Shown: positions 44,863-54,479 of the stretch, in pieces
How positions within the stretch are numbered: the stretch's first letter is position 1
Layout of the letters: each line of letters begins with the position of its first letter
Assembly (NCBI GenBank): GCA_963720375.1
Contig: CAVRFM010000024.1
Span: 20,207 to 84,206 of the forward strand
Source: JAPLHP01 sp963720375
GTDB lineage: Bacteria > Chloroflexota > Dehalococcoidia > UBA2247 > RBG-13-53-26
Length of the DNA: 64,000 nt
Reading direction: 5' to 3'
The notes under the pieces: model-generated
Told to the model about the DNA's origin: nothing
Databases searched by the model: none
The model's input: only the letters and a program-made list of their open reading frames with translations
Position numbers and translations under genes: made by a program

Positions 44863-45312
44863 ATGCCTCAGCGTATTCAGGTAAATGTCAAGGAAATCGA
44901 GCCTATTCTGAATGAAATTCTGAACACTAAGAGCCCTCCAGTAGCCCGGTGTCGACTTCTTTCCAGTGGTTTCAATCCTGGTCATGCACTTAACATAACT
45001 GAGGATATCGCGGGACATAAGGAGTGTATTGGTTGTGGCAACTGCATAGACATTTGCCCCTTTTTGTTTCGTGAACCATATCGTCGTGATAAGACGGAGC
45101 AGCGTACATCTATGGCCCTGGAAAGTACGGTTGGTGGTGATTGTGACCAGTGTTATGCGTGTGTTTTGGTTTGCCCTCAGGTAGATACCACCATCAAACA
45201 CTATGTGATCAACCGGCGTCTAGTGGAAGTCATGTCCCGTCTGGATCAGCGGATTGGGGATGACGAAGATCCTGATCTGGACTTATTCCTGGAAGAAGCT
45301 ATCCAGATGTAG
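44863..45312 (+). CDS. Ferredoxin-like 2x[4Fe-4S] protein
   Basis: A 149-residue protein with two separated 4Fe-4S motifs, CIGCGNCIDICP and CDQCYACVLVCP, within otherwise unremarkable sequence. Probably an electron carrier or subunit of the flavoprotein complex upstream or the acyl-CoA dehydrogenase downstream. GGGGTG precedes ATG 44863. The family could not be named more precisely. Confidence 0.8.
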   Translation: MPQRIQVNVKEIEPILNEILNTKSPPVARCRLLSSGFNPGHALNITEDIAGHKECIGCGNCIDICPFLFREPYRRDKTEQRTSMALESTVGGDCDQCYACVLVCPQVDTTIKHYVINRRLVEVMSRLDQRIGDDEDPDLDLFLEEAIQM

Positions 45313-45329
45313 TGGGAGAGGTGTTTTCA

Positions 45330-46505
45330 GTGGACTTTGACATACCTGAAGAACCGAAAATGGTCCAGAGCCTGGTCAGAAGCTTTGTTAATGATCAATT
45401 GAGGCCTTTGGAGAGAGATATCCTGGGGCGTGCGGCTGATCTGAGCGATGCCAGGATGTCTCTGCCACCAGAGATGAACGAAAAGTTAATCAAAATGGCC
45501 AAAGACTTGGGGTTATGGGGATTAAATGTGCCTGAGGATCTTGGTGGCGTTGGTTTGAGCACTCTGGGTAACTGTTTGGTTGAGGAGGAATTGGCTCAAA
45601 CAGTTATCCCTTTCGATTTTGGTAATGTCACTCCTATTCTTTTCGATTGCAATGCGGAGCAGAAGGTAAGATATTTTCTGCCGTTGTTCCATAGGCAAAG
45701 AAGGGCTTATATTGCACTGATGGAACCGGGCAATGCAGCTAGCCCTTTCAGTATGGAAACTAAGGCGGAAAGGATAAACGGTGAATATATTCTCAGCGGT
45801 AGGAAACTGTCTTTTTCGAAGGCCGGCGAGGATTATTTTGCTATAGTCTTTGCGGCCACCTCTGATAATAAAGGAGCAAGGGAAGGAGTAACATGCCTTC
45901 TGATAGACAAAGATACTCCTGGTTTTAGTGTAGAAGGTGGTGATGAAAGGACAGCATGGCGGTCTCAAGTGAGGGAACCCCTTTCCTTAGTATTTGAAGG
46001 TTGTAAAGTACCGACCCAGAACGTATTAGGAGAGCCTGGGAAGGCTTTCAATCTAGGCAAGAAATGGCTTCCCTCAAGACGTTTGGTGAGAGGTGCCAGG
46101 TGTGTGGGGGTGGCGCAGAGACTGCTGGAAGAATCAACCACTCGAGCCCAGTCCTGGGAGTCCTTTGGTCAATTGATTTCCGGGCAGTTGGATGTGCAAT
46201 CGGCGCTAGCAGATATTGCGATGAGTATTCATGCCTGCAGGCTCATGGTTCATGAGGCTGCGTGGAAGGCCGATAAGGGAGTAGTGATAAAGCGCGAAGC
46301 AGCCATGGTGAAGCTATTCGCTACTGAAATGATTTACAAGGTTGCGGATAGAGTAGCTCATATATTTAATGGGCCCTCTTATGTAGCAGGTTTACCTATG
46401 GAAAGGCTCTGCCGCGATGCGCTGGCAACAAGTGCTACCGAATTTGCCTTGGAGCTCCAGAGGAATATCATTGCCAGGGATGTCCTAAAAGGGTTGAAAG
46501 TGTGA
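45330..46505 (+). CDS. Acyl-CoA dehydrogenase
   Basis: An about 391-residue acyl-CoA dehydrogenase: PEDLGGVGLSTLGNCLVEEEL, ALMEPGNAASPFSMET (FAD/substrate loop, diverged from the usual EPxAGSD), GRKLSFSKAGEDYFAIV and a C-terminal helical domain ending LELQRNIIARDVL. The start could be GTG 45312, 45321 or 45330; 45330 is best spaced from GGAGAGG at 45315-45321. In this operon it may oxidise a short acyl-CoA and pass electrons to the adjacent ferredoxin; that is inference. Confidence 0.85.
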   Translation: MDFDIPEEPKMVQSLVRSFVNDQLRPLERDILGRAADLSDARMSLPPEMNEKLIKMAKDLGLWGLNVPEDLGGVGLSTLGNCLVEEELAQTVIPFDFGNVTPILFDCNAEQKVRYFLPLFHRQRRAYIALMEPGNAASPFSMETKAERINGEYILSGRKLSFSKAGEDYFAIVFAATSDNKGAREGVTCLLIDKDTPGFSVEGGDERTAWRSQVREPLSLVFEGCKVPTQNVLGEPGKAFNLGKKWLPSRRLVRGARCVGVAQRLLEESTTRAQSWESFGQLISGQLDVQSALADIAMSIHACRLMVHEAAWKADKGVVIKREAAMVKLFATEMIYKVADRVAHIFNGPSYVAGLPMERLCRDALATSATEFALELQRNIIARDVLKGLKV

Positions 46506-46514
46506 GGAGGGCAA

Positions 46515-47072
46515 ATGGCCAAGAGGGTTACACTGCCTTTGAGCGATGAAACCTTAAGTGATCTCAAGGCTGGAGATAATGTCTTGCTCACCGGCGTTAT
46601 GTATGTGGCTCGGGATGCTGCTCACAAGAGAATGATTGAGGCATTGGATCGAGGGGAACCTCTGCCGTTTGATGTAAAGGGACAGACAATATACTATATG
46701 GGTCCCTCGCCTGCCAGACCGGCTCAAGTAATTGGATCTGCTGGTCCTACTACAAGTGGTCGCATGGATGTCTACTCCCCCCGCTTAATGGCTGAGGGCC
46801 TCAAGGGAATGATAGGCAAGGGTATGCGTTCGCCAGCGGTAAAAGAGGCTATGAGAAAATACAAGGCAGTGTATTTTGCTGCCATAGGTGGTGCTGGTGC
46901 GCTCATATCCAAAACAATCAAGAAATCAGAAATAGTAGCCTATGAGGAACTTGGAGCTGAGGCGGTTCTGCGGATAGAAGTAAGGGATTTCCCTGCAGTT
47001 GTGATCAATGATATCCATGGCAGAGACCTCTACGAGGAGGGGAAAGCCAGATACCAGATGGTAGGAGGATGA
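46515..47072 (+). CDS. Fumarate hydratase class I, beta subunit
   Basis: A 185-residue protein matching the C-terminal/beta half of Fe-S (class I) fumarase or L-tartrate dehydratase TtdB. It has LLTGVMYVARDAAHKRM, YYMGPSPARP, IGSAGPTTSGRMD and AIGGAGALI. The Fe-S alpha subunit, usually adjacent, is missing from the window. It would hydrate fumarate made by the upstream flavoprotein. Confidence 0.9.
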   Translation: MAKRVTLPLSDETLSDLKAGDNVLLTGVMYVARDAAHKRMIEALDRGEPLPFDVKGQTIYYMGPSPARPAQVIGSAGPTTSGRMDVYSPRLMAEGLKGMIGKGMRSPAVKEAMRKYKAVYFAAIGGAGALISKTIKKSEIVAYEELGAEAVLRIEVRDFPAVVINDIHGRDLYEEGKARYQMVGG

Positions 47073-47160
47073 TCTACTCAAGAGGGGTATGGCGAGTGCC
47101 GTGCCGATTCTACCCTTTATCTGGGCAGACAAGTAAGTAGGCACTGGAAGGACGGCAAAG

Positions 47161-48516
47161 ATGTCCCTTTTTGGAACGAGTGGTATCAGGGGGGTGGTCA
47201 ATCAGGATCTGACCGTAGAGTTGTGTCAGGAAGTGGCCCAAGCGCTGGGCACCATACTACCCTTGGGATCCAGGGTTTGCGTGGCTACCGATACCAGGCT
47301 CAGCAGGGAGATTCTCAAGGACGCCATCCTTTCAGGTTTACAATCCTGTGGAATAGAGACGACTGATCTGGGTATTCTACCTACTCCGATTTTGGCCCTC
47401 CTTACTAGAGAATGGGGTTTTGACACTGGTGTTATGGTTACAGCTTCTCACAATCCCCCCGAGTTCAACGGTATAAAGTTGTTCAATAGAGACTCATTGG
47501 GATATAACAAGATTCAAGAGCGGCAAATAGAAGATGTCTTTCTCAAGAAGAGGTTCAGGAGGGAAAGCCAGGGTAGGTTGCACCATGGGCAGGGGATGAG
47601 TGGGGCTTACCTTCATTTCATTCAGGGTAGGTTGACTTCAAAGACCTTCAATGGCAAGCCCAAAATCGTAGTGGATCCAGGAAATGGCGCTGCTTCCGGA
47701 GTAGCCAGCAAGATTTTTACTGAGATGGGTCTTGATGTTGTTCCTTTGAATGATGTTCCTGATGGCCTCTTCCCGGGCAGAAATCCGGAACCAAAAGAAG
47801 ATACTTTACATAACACAGTTCAGTTTCTGAGGGAGGTCAAGGCAGATCTTGCTGTTTGTTTTGATGGTGATGCTGATCGGGTTGTCTTTTGTGACCACGA
47901 GGGTTTCCTGGGATTCAACGAGCCGATTGCCTTCATCTCCAGGCTGGTTGTTCAGGAAGGTGGAAAGAAGACGATCGCTTCGACTGTGGAGACGGGCAGG
48001 TTGCTAGACTTAGCTGTGGAAGACCTGGGGGTAGGGGTAGTGAGGGGTGAGGTTGGTGATGTCAATGTGGCATATCTTGCCCGGGAGAATGATGCTGCCA
48101 TCGGAGTAGAGCAGGTAGGTGTATATATAATCCCTGAGGCGGGCTACTATCCTGACAGCATTTTTGCTACGCTGATCTTGCTCAGCCGCATGAGTGAGGT
48201 GGGCGAGATTAGAGAATTTTTCAAAAGGATGCCAAAGCTTTTCTTTGACAAGAGTAAAGTTTCATGCCCCAACAAGTTGAAGGAAGCTGTTATGAGGAAG
48301 GTTGGAGAGGAGGCTAATTTTTTGGGGGCTGATGGTTTGAATACCTTGGATGGTGTGAGGCTGGAGTTTGGAGATTCATGGATGCTCATCAGGGCCAGTG
48401 GAACCGAACCAGTTGTTCGGGTACTAGCTGAGTCGTCATCGGCGACGAATACTCGTGATCTGGTTGATAGAGGTGTTAAGGTAGTTCGGCGCCTCATGTC
48501 GGAGGTGATGCTATGA
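47161..48516 (+). CDS. glmM: Phosphoglucosamine mutase / phosphohexomutase
   Basis: A 451-residue alpha-D-phosphohexomutase, interconverting glucosamine 6- and 1-phosphate (or mannose/glucose phosphates). It has FGTSGIRGVVN at the N-terminus, the phosphoserine loop TASHNPPEFNGIKLF, the metal loop DGDADRVVF, and the C-terminal phosphate loop IRASGTEPVVRV. Placed before a GlmU-like gene and glmS, so GlmM is the most coherent assignment. Its stop overlaps the next ATG (ATGA). Confidence 0.9.
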   Translation: MSLFGTSGIRGVVNQDLTVELCQEVAQALGTILPLGSRVCVATDTRLSREILKDAILSGLQSCGIETTDLGILPTPILALLTREWGFDTGVMVTASHNPPEFNGIKLFNRDSLGYNKIQERQIEDVFLKKRFRRESQGRLHHGQGMSGAYLHFIQGRLTSKTFNGKPKIVVDPGNGAASGVASKIFTEMGLDVVPLNDVPDGLFPGRNPEPKEDTLHNTVQFLREVKADLAVCFDGDADRVVFCDHEGFLGFNEPIAFISRLVVQEGGKKTIASTVETGRLLDLAVEDLGVGVVRGEVGDVNVAYLARENDAAIGVEQVGVYIIPEAGYYPDSIFATLILLSRMSEVGEIREFFKRMPKLFFDKSKVSCPNKLKEAVMRKVGEEANFLGADGLNTLDGVRLEFGDSWMLIRASGTEPVVRVLAESSSATNTRDLVDRGVKVVRRLMSEVML

Positions 48517-49835
48517 AGGCGGTATTACTCTGCGGTGGGGTTGGTAAGAGAATGTTTCCTATCACGGAGGATAAGCTGCTGCTTAACTTCTTGGGCAAGC
48601 CGCTGCTTGAACACCAGATGGAGAAGGCAAGAGAGGCTGGTCTGAACGAGCTGATAATAGTGGCAAATCCGCAGAATGTCGAGAGGATAGAGCAAATAGC
48701 GAAGGATGTTTCTGGAGTGCAGACTGAGGTTGTTGTACAGGAGAATCCTCTGGGAATTGCCAATGCACTGGAGAGTGCTAGCCGGTTCTTGAGTGACAAG
48801 GTAGTAGTGGTAAATCCGAACGATATATTTGACATCTCGGCCTATACCAGTCTTGTTCGTGAGGGCCGTGATGGTAGTGCTGTTTCCTATTTGGTTGGCT
48901 ATGAGGTGAAGGACTATTTCCCCGGGGGCTACTTGGTGGTTGATAAGGGAAATATGTTAAGGAAGATTGTGGAGAAGCCTCAGAAGGGGGAGGAGCCAAG
49001 CAATCTTGTAAACATACTTGTACATTTGCATACTGACATAAAAAGACTCTTAAAATGCGTTGAAAGTGTTCAAACGAGCCGAGACGACGTATATGAATGT
49101 GCTCTGGATTGCATGGTCAGAGAGGGGGACAAGATCAAGATAGTCCCCTACCGCGATTATTGGGCGGCTATCAAGTACCCTTGGCATATCTTTACAGTGG
49201 TCAGATATTTCCTTGATAGGAGTAAGCCGAGTATTTCCCCATCAGCGCGTATCTCCTCCAAGGCTACTATCGAAGGGAAGGTGATCATCGAAGATAATGT
49301 CAGGGTTTTGGAGAACGCTGTGATAAGAGGACCGGCGTATATCGGCGCGGGGTCGATAATTGGCAACAACGCCTTGGTGCGTGACTATAGTCACATTGGT
49401 GCCAATTGTGTCGTAGGATACTGTACTGAAGTAAAGAACTCCTATATTGGTGATAGGTGCTGGTTTCATTCAAACTATATTGGCGATTCAGTCATAGCCG
49501 ATGACTGTTCTTTTGGTGCTGGCACCGTGCTTGCTAATTTTCGCTTCGATGAGAAGAATGTCAAGGTCGGAGTTGGAGATGGAATGATAGACACTGGACT
49601 TGACAAGTTTGGTGCTATAATAGGGGCCGGGTCTAAGACAGGTATTAACGCGAGCATTTTGCCGGGGATCAGAATCGGCCCCAATTCATTTGTTGGTCCT
49701 CATGTTTGTTTGACGAAGGATCTTGGGCCGAACAAGTTGGCTATAGCGGAGCCGCGTTACAGGGTGATGGATAAGGATATCGACCTTGATGATGAGAAGA
49801 AAAGGGAGCTTATGAAGAAACTGGAGAGACTGTAG
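48513..49835 (+). CDS. Bifunctional sugar-1-phosphate nucleotidylyltransferase / left-handed beta-helix acetyltransferase (GlmU-like)
   Basis: A 440-residue protein. The N-terminal nucleotidylyltransferase domain (1-230; LLCGGVGKRMFPIT, then DK, a variant of the usual PKP loop) forms UDP-GlcNAc or another NDP-sugar. A C-terminal left-handed beta-helix follows (about 245-420, hexapeptide repeats such as ATIEGKVIIEDNV). The arrangement resembles archaeal GlmU-like enzymes. Between GlmM and GlmS it completes a UDP-GlcNAc pathway. Confidence 0.85.
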   Translation: MKAVLLCGGVGKRMFPITEDKLLLNFLGKPLLEHQMEKAREAGLNELIIVANPQNVERIEQIAKDVSGVQTEVVVQENPLGIANALESASRFLSDKVVVVNPNDIFDISAYTSLVREGRDGSAVSYLVGYEVKDYFPGGYLVVDKGNMLRKIVEKPQKGEEPSNLVNILVHLHTDIKRLLKCVESVQTSRDDVYECALDCMVREGDKIKIVPYRDYWAAIKYPWHIFTVVRYFLDRSKPSISPSARISSKATIEGKVIIEDNVRVLENAVIRGPAYIGAGSIIGNNALVRDYSHIGANCVVGYCTEVKNSYIGDRCWFHSNYIGDSVIADDCSFGAGTVLANFRFDEKNVKVGVGDGMIDTGLDKFGAIIGAGSKTGINASILPGIRIGPNSFVGPHVCLTKDLGPNKLAIAEPRYRVMDKDIDLDDEKKRELMKKLERL

Positions 49836-51605
49836 ATGTGTGGAATAATCGGCTGTGTCGGAGATGGCCCTGCCGCTCCCTTCCTAGTCAAAGCGCTGAA
49901 GAATCTGGAGTATAGGGGTTATGATTCTGCGGGCATCGCCACGATTGCCAACGGCAAGATTTGTGCTGAAAAAGACGTGGGCAAGCTGGATCAGGTACGA
50001 GAAAAACGTCACTTGGATGATCTCCCGGGTAGTACAGGGATTGGACACGTTCGCTGGGCTACCCACGGCGATGTCACAGCCATAAATGCTCACCCTCACT
50101 TCGACTGCAAAAGAGAGATTGCAGTGGTTCACAATGGAATCATAGAGAACTATCAAGAGCTTCGCAGTTGGCTTGAGCCGAACCATCTTTTTGTATCTCA
50201 GACTGATACCGAAGTAATCCCTCATCTCATTGAGGAGTATATGGATGAGGGAGTTTCTCTTGAGCAGGCTGTCTTGAAGGCAACAAAGAAGCTTAAAGGT
50301 TCGTATGCATTAGCTGCAATTTCAATAAAGGAACCGGAGAAGATAGTGGCCAGCCGTAAAGACAGTCCTCTGGTGGTTGGAGTGAGTGCCGGAAGGAACT
50401 TCATTGCCAGTGATGTACTTGCGTTCCTGGAGGAGACCAATCGGGTTGCTTTTATGGAAGATGGGGAAACCGTGGTCTTGAGCAAGGATATTACGTTTTT
50501 CGATGCGGAGGGGCAGCGGATTCAGAAGGAGTTCAAGGAGATCGACTGGAAGTGCGATGAGGCGACCAAGCAAGACTATGACTTTTTTATGATGAAAGAG
50601 ATAATGGAAGAGCCCCATGCAATACGCTGTGCTACCATGCAGGATAGGAAGCAGCTTCTTGAGATGGCCATAGGCATTCTGAGATCAAGGCAGGTGGTCA
50701 TAACTGCTTGTGGTACCTCTAGACATGCGGCCCTTGTCGGGAGGTACCTCTTTTCCAGACTGGGTGGCAAGTTCTGCGATGTGATTATGGCCTCCGAATT
50801 TCAGTACTTCTCCGATTCGATTGACAAGAATAGTCTGGTGATAGCTATCTCTCAGAGTGGCGAGACTGCCGATGTCATCCAAGGCGTGAAGAGGGCTAGG
50901 GAAAATGGGGCTACTATCTATTCGCTGGTTAATACTGTGGGATCTACTCTGGCGAGGATGAGCGATAGAGTCCTCTATCTAAACTGCGGACCTGAAGTTG
51001 GTGTGGCTGCTACCAAGACCTTCATGAGCCAGCTAACCATCTTTTACCTGTTGGCTTTCACGATGGCCAACAGGTTGGAGGAAGGCTTGGGGAAGATAGT
51101 GGATATATGTCCTAAGATTGAGAAGTGTTTCAGCAAGAACAGTAAGAAGATACGGGGATTGGCGCAGCAAACAAAGGATAAGGGTGATTACTACTACATA
51201 GCCAGAGGGATCAATTTCGCTATAGCTGCCGAGGGGGCGCTCAAGATGAAGGAGATCTCTTATGTTCATGCTGAAGGCATGCCAGCCGGAGAGTTAAAGC
51301 ATGGCACATTGGCCCTTATCGATAAGGGAACGCCGGTTGTGGTCATCTGCCCCAGGGATTATACGTTCGATGAAACCATTGCTAATGCGCACGAAACAAA
51401 AGCACGCGGGGCTTTTGTTATTGGGGTCTCCGAGGAGAACAATCTGATTTTTGATGATTGGCTTGAGATTCCCCATGTGGAAGAAATTTTCCAGCCCTTG
51501 GTAACCGTCGTACCGCTTCAGCTTCTGGCTTATTATTCGGCGCTGGCTCATGGTAAGGATCCCGACAAGCCTCGCAATCTCGCTAAATCGGTTACTGTCA
51601 AATAG
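49836..51605 (+). CDS. glmS: Glutamine--fructose-6-phosphate aminotransferase (isomerizing)
   Basis: A 589-residue GlmS making glucosamine 6-phosphate. Residues 2-215 form the class II glutaminase domain, with Cys-2 (MCGIIGCVG) as nucleophile and GHVRWATHGD. Two SIS domains follow (ACGTSRHAALVGRYL; AISQSGETADVI). The C-terminal tail ends NLAKSVTVK, as in the family. Its ATG directly abuts the GlmU-like stop. No glmS ribozyme was seen; the upstream region is coding. Confidence 0.96.
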   Translation: MCGIIGCVGDGPAAPFLVKALKNLEYRGYDSAGIATIANGKICAEKDVGKLDQVREKRHLDDLPGSTGIGHVRWATHGDVTAINAHPHFDCKREIAVVHNGIIENYQELRSWLEPNHLFVSQTDTEVIPHLIEEYMDEGVSLEQAVLKATKKLKGSYALAAISIKEPEKIVASRKDSPLVVGVSAGRNFIASDVLAFLEETNRVAFMEDGETVVLSKDITFFDAEGQRIQKEFKEIDWKCDEATKQDYDFFMMKEIMEEPHAIRCATMQDRKQLLEMAIGILRSRQVVITACGTSRHAALVGRYLFSRLGGKFCDVIMASEFQYFSDSIDKNSLVIAISQSGETADVIQGVKRARENGATIYSLVNTVGSTLARMSDRVLYLNCGPEVGVAATKTFMSQLTIFYLLAFTMANRLEEGLGKIVDICPKIEKCFSKNSKKIRGLAQQTKDKGDYYYIARGINFAIAAEGALKMKEISYVHAEGMPAGELKHGTLALIDKGTPVVVICPRDYTFDETIANAHETKARGAFVIGVSEENNLIFDDWLEIPHVEEIFQPLVTVVPLQLLAYYSALAHGKDPDKPRNLAKSVTVK

Positions 51606-51657
51606 ATTGGCTGAACAAACTACGGATATCTGGAAAACCACTGCGAACTGTGGCAAG

Positions 51658-51852
51658 ATGAAGTCTAAGCTAAGCAATAAAGGCGGTGGTTCTATTGGCA
51701 ACGCCCAAGCGGAAATCAAAGATCATTTGGCAACGGAGAAATTTGTAGATGTTAGATTGGAAAGGGACGGAGGCTTTGTCAAAGCCACGGCATATATAGA
51801 CATAACTGATTTTGGATTTTGCGCAGACACTATCCTTCTGATTAATTGGTGA
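51658..51852 (+). CDS. Hypothetical small protein (uncertain)
   Basis: A 64-residue frame after glmS, containing KFVDVRLERDGGFVKATAYIDITDFGF, whose alternating pattern looks like a beta-rich protein. The frame extends back into glmS without stop. No family recognised and no good ribosome binding site. Beyond it, 51853-52103 holds a weak 4-bp hairpin with six T's (51930-51947) that might terminate the glm transcript. Confidence 0.25.
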   Translation: MKSKLSNKGGGSIGNAQAEIKDHLATEKFVDVRLERDGGFVKATAYIDITDFGFCADTILLINW

Positions 51853-52103
51853 GCAGCAGCAGCCCAACGTGGGTGTTTCTGTTGTTTCTACAGGTATCGT
51901 TCTCTCTAAAATTGATCTGTATGCTTCGCGAGGGTTGCCTCTTTTTTGAGTCCTGCAGATTTCGTACCTGTCTGTTGTGAGTTACGATACTGTGGCGTTG
52001 GTTGAAGGTCAATATGCTCTTTTGCCCTATTTTAGCCTGAGGTGCTACCGGTCTTTGCAGTTTTGTGTTCGAGGGGATGCTGGCTTGACTAACATCTGTT
52101 ATG

Positions 52104-52109
52104 TATAAT
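52104..52109 (+). promoter_or_regulatory. -10 box upstream of the histidine kinase
   Basis: A consensus TATAAT at 52104-52109. The only nearby -35-like sequence, TTGACT, is just 13 bp upstream, too close for a normal promoter, so the -35 may be weak or activator-dependent. The predicted start is at about 52116, right beside GTG 52117 and 13 nt before ATG 52129. Confidence 0.4.
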
Positions 52110-52128
52110 ACGGGTGGTGTACAACAGA

Positions 52129-53454
52129 ATGACCGGTAACGATGCTGATATCACCGCTGATCCCTCGAAGATGAGTAGTGGGTCGCTTTTGCTGAAGTCT
52201 TCTAGTCATCGAGGATTGAGTACAACTGGCAGGAAGGCCATGAAGAAACATGCGTTGGCCAAGGAGGATCTGCGACTGAATGCGCTGATGCCATTGCTTG
52301 AGGTAAGCAGTGCCTTGGTATCTGAGGTAAAGCTAGAGAAACTCTTCAACCTTATTGTTGAAGTTGTGAGCCGCGAGACCAGGGCCAACAGAGTGTCTTT
52401 GATGCTTCTAGATAAAGCTGCGCAGAGGTTAACCATAGGGGCGGCGGTCGGCCTGCCTGAAAAAATAGCCAAATCTGCTGCTGAGAGAGTCGGTCATGGA
52501 ATTGCTGGCTCAGTTGTCAAGACGGGGAAACCGGTATTGTTGGATGGTGTAGCGAAGTACAAGGGGAGGATGGGCCGGAGTGAGATTTCCTCGGCGCTGT
52601 GCGTTCCCTTGATAGTGAGAGGCAGGGTTATTGGGGTCATCAACAGCAGTAAAATGAGCGGTCAGGACCCCTTTACACAAAGTGACCTGGAACTGCTATC
52701 CATCTTGGCGAGTCAGGCCGCTATAGCTATCGAAAATGCTATGCTTTTTCAAAATGTTGAGGCACAACAGGCCAGGCTTGAGCAACTGCTTAAGCAGTTG
52801 CTCAAGGCTCAGGAGGAGGAGCGAGAAAGAATATCTGCCGAAATACACGATAGCGTGGCTCAGTGGATGGTTACGGCCTCTTATCATGCTCAGTCATCTA
52901 GTGCACTTCTTTTAGAGTCAAGGCTAGATGAAGCTCGTGATGAAATAGAGTATGCCACAAGGATTATAGGGCAAAGCGTTAAGGAGATTCGGCGGATAAT
53001 CACTGATCTGTATCCTCCTGCCTTGACAGAGCTGGGATTGGTGGAAGCCCTGCGCCAAAATGTCGATTATTTTCGCAAGGAGACTGGTATTGTCTGCTGC
53101 TTTCAGGGCGGGTTGACTGAAGAGTTGTCTCCTGTTCAGAAGATTGCCATATATCGAATAGTGCAAGAGGCTCTTAACAATGTTCGAAAGCATGCCCATG
53201 CTACTGAAGTTGAGGTACGATTGCGATCATGCGCAGATGAGGTGTCTGCTGAGATTCAGGACAATGGGAGAGGGTTTGATCCTGACTCGGCAGTCGGTGG
53301 GGGTGGGGTGTCATCAGGGAAAATGGGATTGCTGACTATGAAGGGAAGGGCGGAAATGCTGGGTGGCGACTTGAGGATAGAGACAGGCCGGGGATCTGGA
53401 ACTAAGGTTGTTCTGACAATACCTCTCCCTTCGCACAAGTTCTCTACGGCTTGA
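52129..53454 (+). CDS. NarL-type sensor histidine kinase with GAF domain
   Basis: An about 441-residue cytoplasmic kinase. After a basic N-terminus there is a GAF domain (about 65-220; LPLLEVSSALVSEVKLEKLF to SILASQAAIAIENAML), then a coiled-coil and the HisKA_3 H-box (EEERERISAEIHDSVAQW). The HATPase follows, with EALNNVRKHAHA and DNGRGFD. No transmembrane segment and no heme or Cys motif is visible, so the GAF ligand is unknown. Starts at GTG 52114 or 52117 are possible. It overlaps the following regulator frame, so they form a two-component pair. Confidence 0.9.
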   Translation: MTGNDADITADPSKMSSGSLLLKSSSHRGLSTTGRKAMKKHALAKEDLRLNALMPLLEVSSALVSEVKLEKLFNLIVEVVSRETRANRVSLMLLDKAAQRLTIGAAVGLPEKIAKSAAERVGHGIAGSVVKTGKPVLLDGVAKYKGRMGRSEISSALCVPLIVRGRVIGVINSSKMSGQDPFTQSDLELLSILASQAAIAIENAMLFQNVEAQQARLEQLLKQLLKAQEEERERISAEIHDSVAQWMVTASYHAQSSSALLLESRLDEARDEIEYATRIIGQSVKEIRRIITDLYPPALTELGLVEALRQNVDYFRKETGIVCCFQGGLTEELSPVQKIAIYRIVQEALNNVRKHAHATEVEVRLRSCADEVSAEIQDNGRGFDPDSAVGGGGVSSGKMGLLTMKGRAEMLGGDLRIETGRGSGTKVVLTIPLPSHKFSTA

Positions 53455-53483
53455 GAAACCTCTTGTATGAAAGGAGGCGTGCC

Positions 53484-54116
53484 TTGAAGCCAATAAGGGT
53501 GCTCTTGGTGGATGATCATCAGGTGGTGCGTGAAGGACTGAGGCGGATGTTGGAGATGGATAAGGATATGGAGGTGGTGGGCGAGGCAGCGTCAGGTGAA
53601 GATGCACTTGTTCAGGACCAGCGGCTATCTCCAGACGTGATACTGATGGATGTGAAAATGCCAGGCATGGGTGGCATTGAGGCCATCCAGCAACTCAAGG
53701 CAAGGCAGTCTCCAGCACGTGTCATTATTCTGACTGTCTATGAGGACAAGTATCTGGCTCAGGCGGCTGAGGCTGGTGCTGTGGGCTACCTTCTCAAAGA
53801 TGTTAGCCGTGAGGATCTGACCCAGGCTATTCGGACTGCTTACCAGGGACAGTCGCCCCTTGCTCCTTCCGTGACGCGGACCCTCTTTGCGCAGTACGGT
53901 GCTCTGTCAAAGTCGAGTCACGAAGGCGTTCTAAGTCGACGGCAGATTGAGATATTGCGAATGATTGCTTCTGGTGCTACTAATAAGGAAATTGCCTCAA
54001 GGCTTTTTATCAGTGCAGCTACTGTGAAGAGAGAGACCAACGCCATCTTCGCAGCATTGAATGTAAGTGACCGGGCTCAGGCGGTGTCTGAGGGCTACAA
54101 GCTGGGCTTGCTCTAG
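53484..54116 (+). CDS. NarL/FixJ-family response regulator
   Basis: A 210-residue regulator with receiver domain (LLVDDHQVVREGL; phosphorylated Asp in DVILMDVKMPG; Lys in YLLKDVS) and C-terminal LuxR HTH (LSRRQIEILRMIASGATNKEIASRLFIS, VKRETNAIFAAL). Start TTG 53484 fits AAGGAGG at 53471-53477; the frame also opens upstream to TTG 53451, overlapping the kinase stop. Presumed target of the kinase just upstream. Confidence 0.92.
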   Translation: MKPIRVLLVDDHQVVREGLRRMLEMDKDMEVVGEAASGEDALVQDQRLSPDVILMDVKMPGMGGIEAIQQLKARQSPARVIILTVYEDKYLAQAAEAGAVGYLLKDVSREDLTQAIRTAYQGQSPLAPSVTRTLFAQYGALSKSSHEGVLSRRQIEILRMIASGATNKEIASRLFISAATVKRETNAIFAALNVSDRAQAVSEGYKLGLL

Positions 54117-54479
54117 TTGTGTCTGTATCCTCCTGGGAAAGAGATAAGTTAGAAGGAAATAGATTTGTCGAGGGTCTATTCCCTTCTTGCTTTGCTCTAC
54201 TGCTCCCGACACGATAGAAATATCCCCAAAGACTTCATCTGTCACATCTATGTTACTGGGACTCCCCCTTTGTTCTTGCAGTGGGATTGGTTGTAGCCGA
54301 TCTTATCTTGATCCCTGAAGCCGGTAGCCTCTTGAGATTACCAATGTCTGCCGTTCATAAGAGCAATTCGAGCTATTTAGGTCACTAATATTATCCATTT
54401 GGGACTTCTAACTGTGAGGTTATGATGGAAGAATTTAGCTTAGAGATTCAGAATCCATAAGCTTTGTGAGGAGTGACCT
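54117..54479. other. Intergenic stretch without recognised gene
   Basis: This 363-bp gap between the regulator and the lone receiver gene holds no convincing ORF or RNA. The last 20 bp carry the GAGGAG ribosome binding site of the downstream gene. A-T rich segments near 54375-54390 may contain a promoter, but no clear -35/-10 pair was found. Confidence 0.5.
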
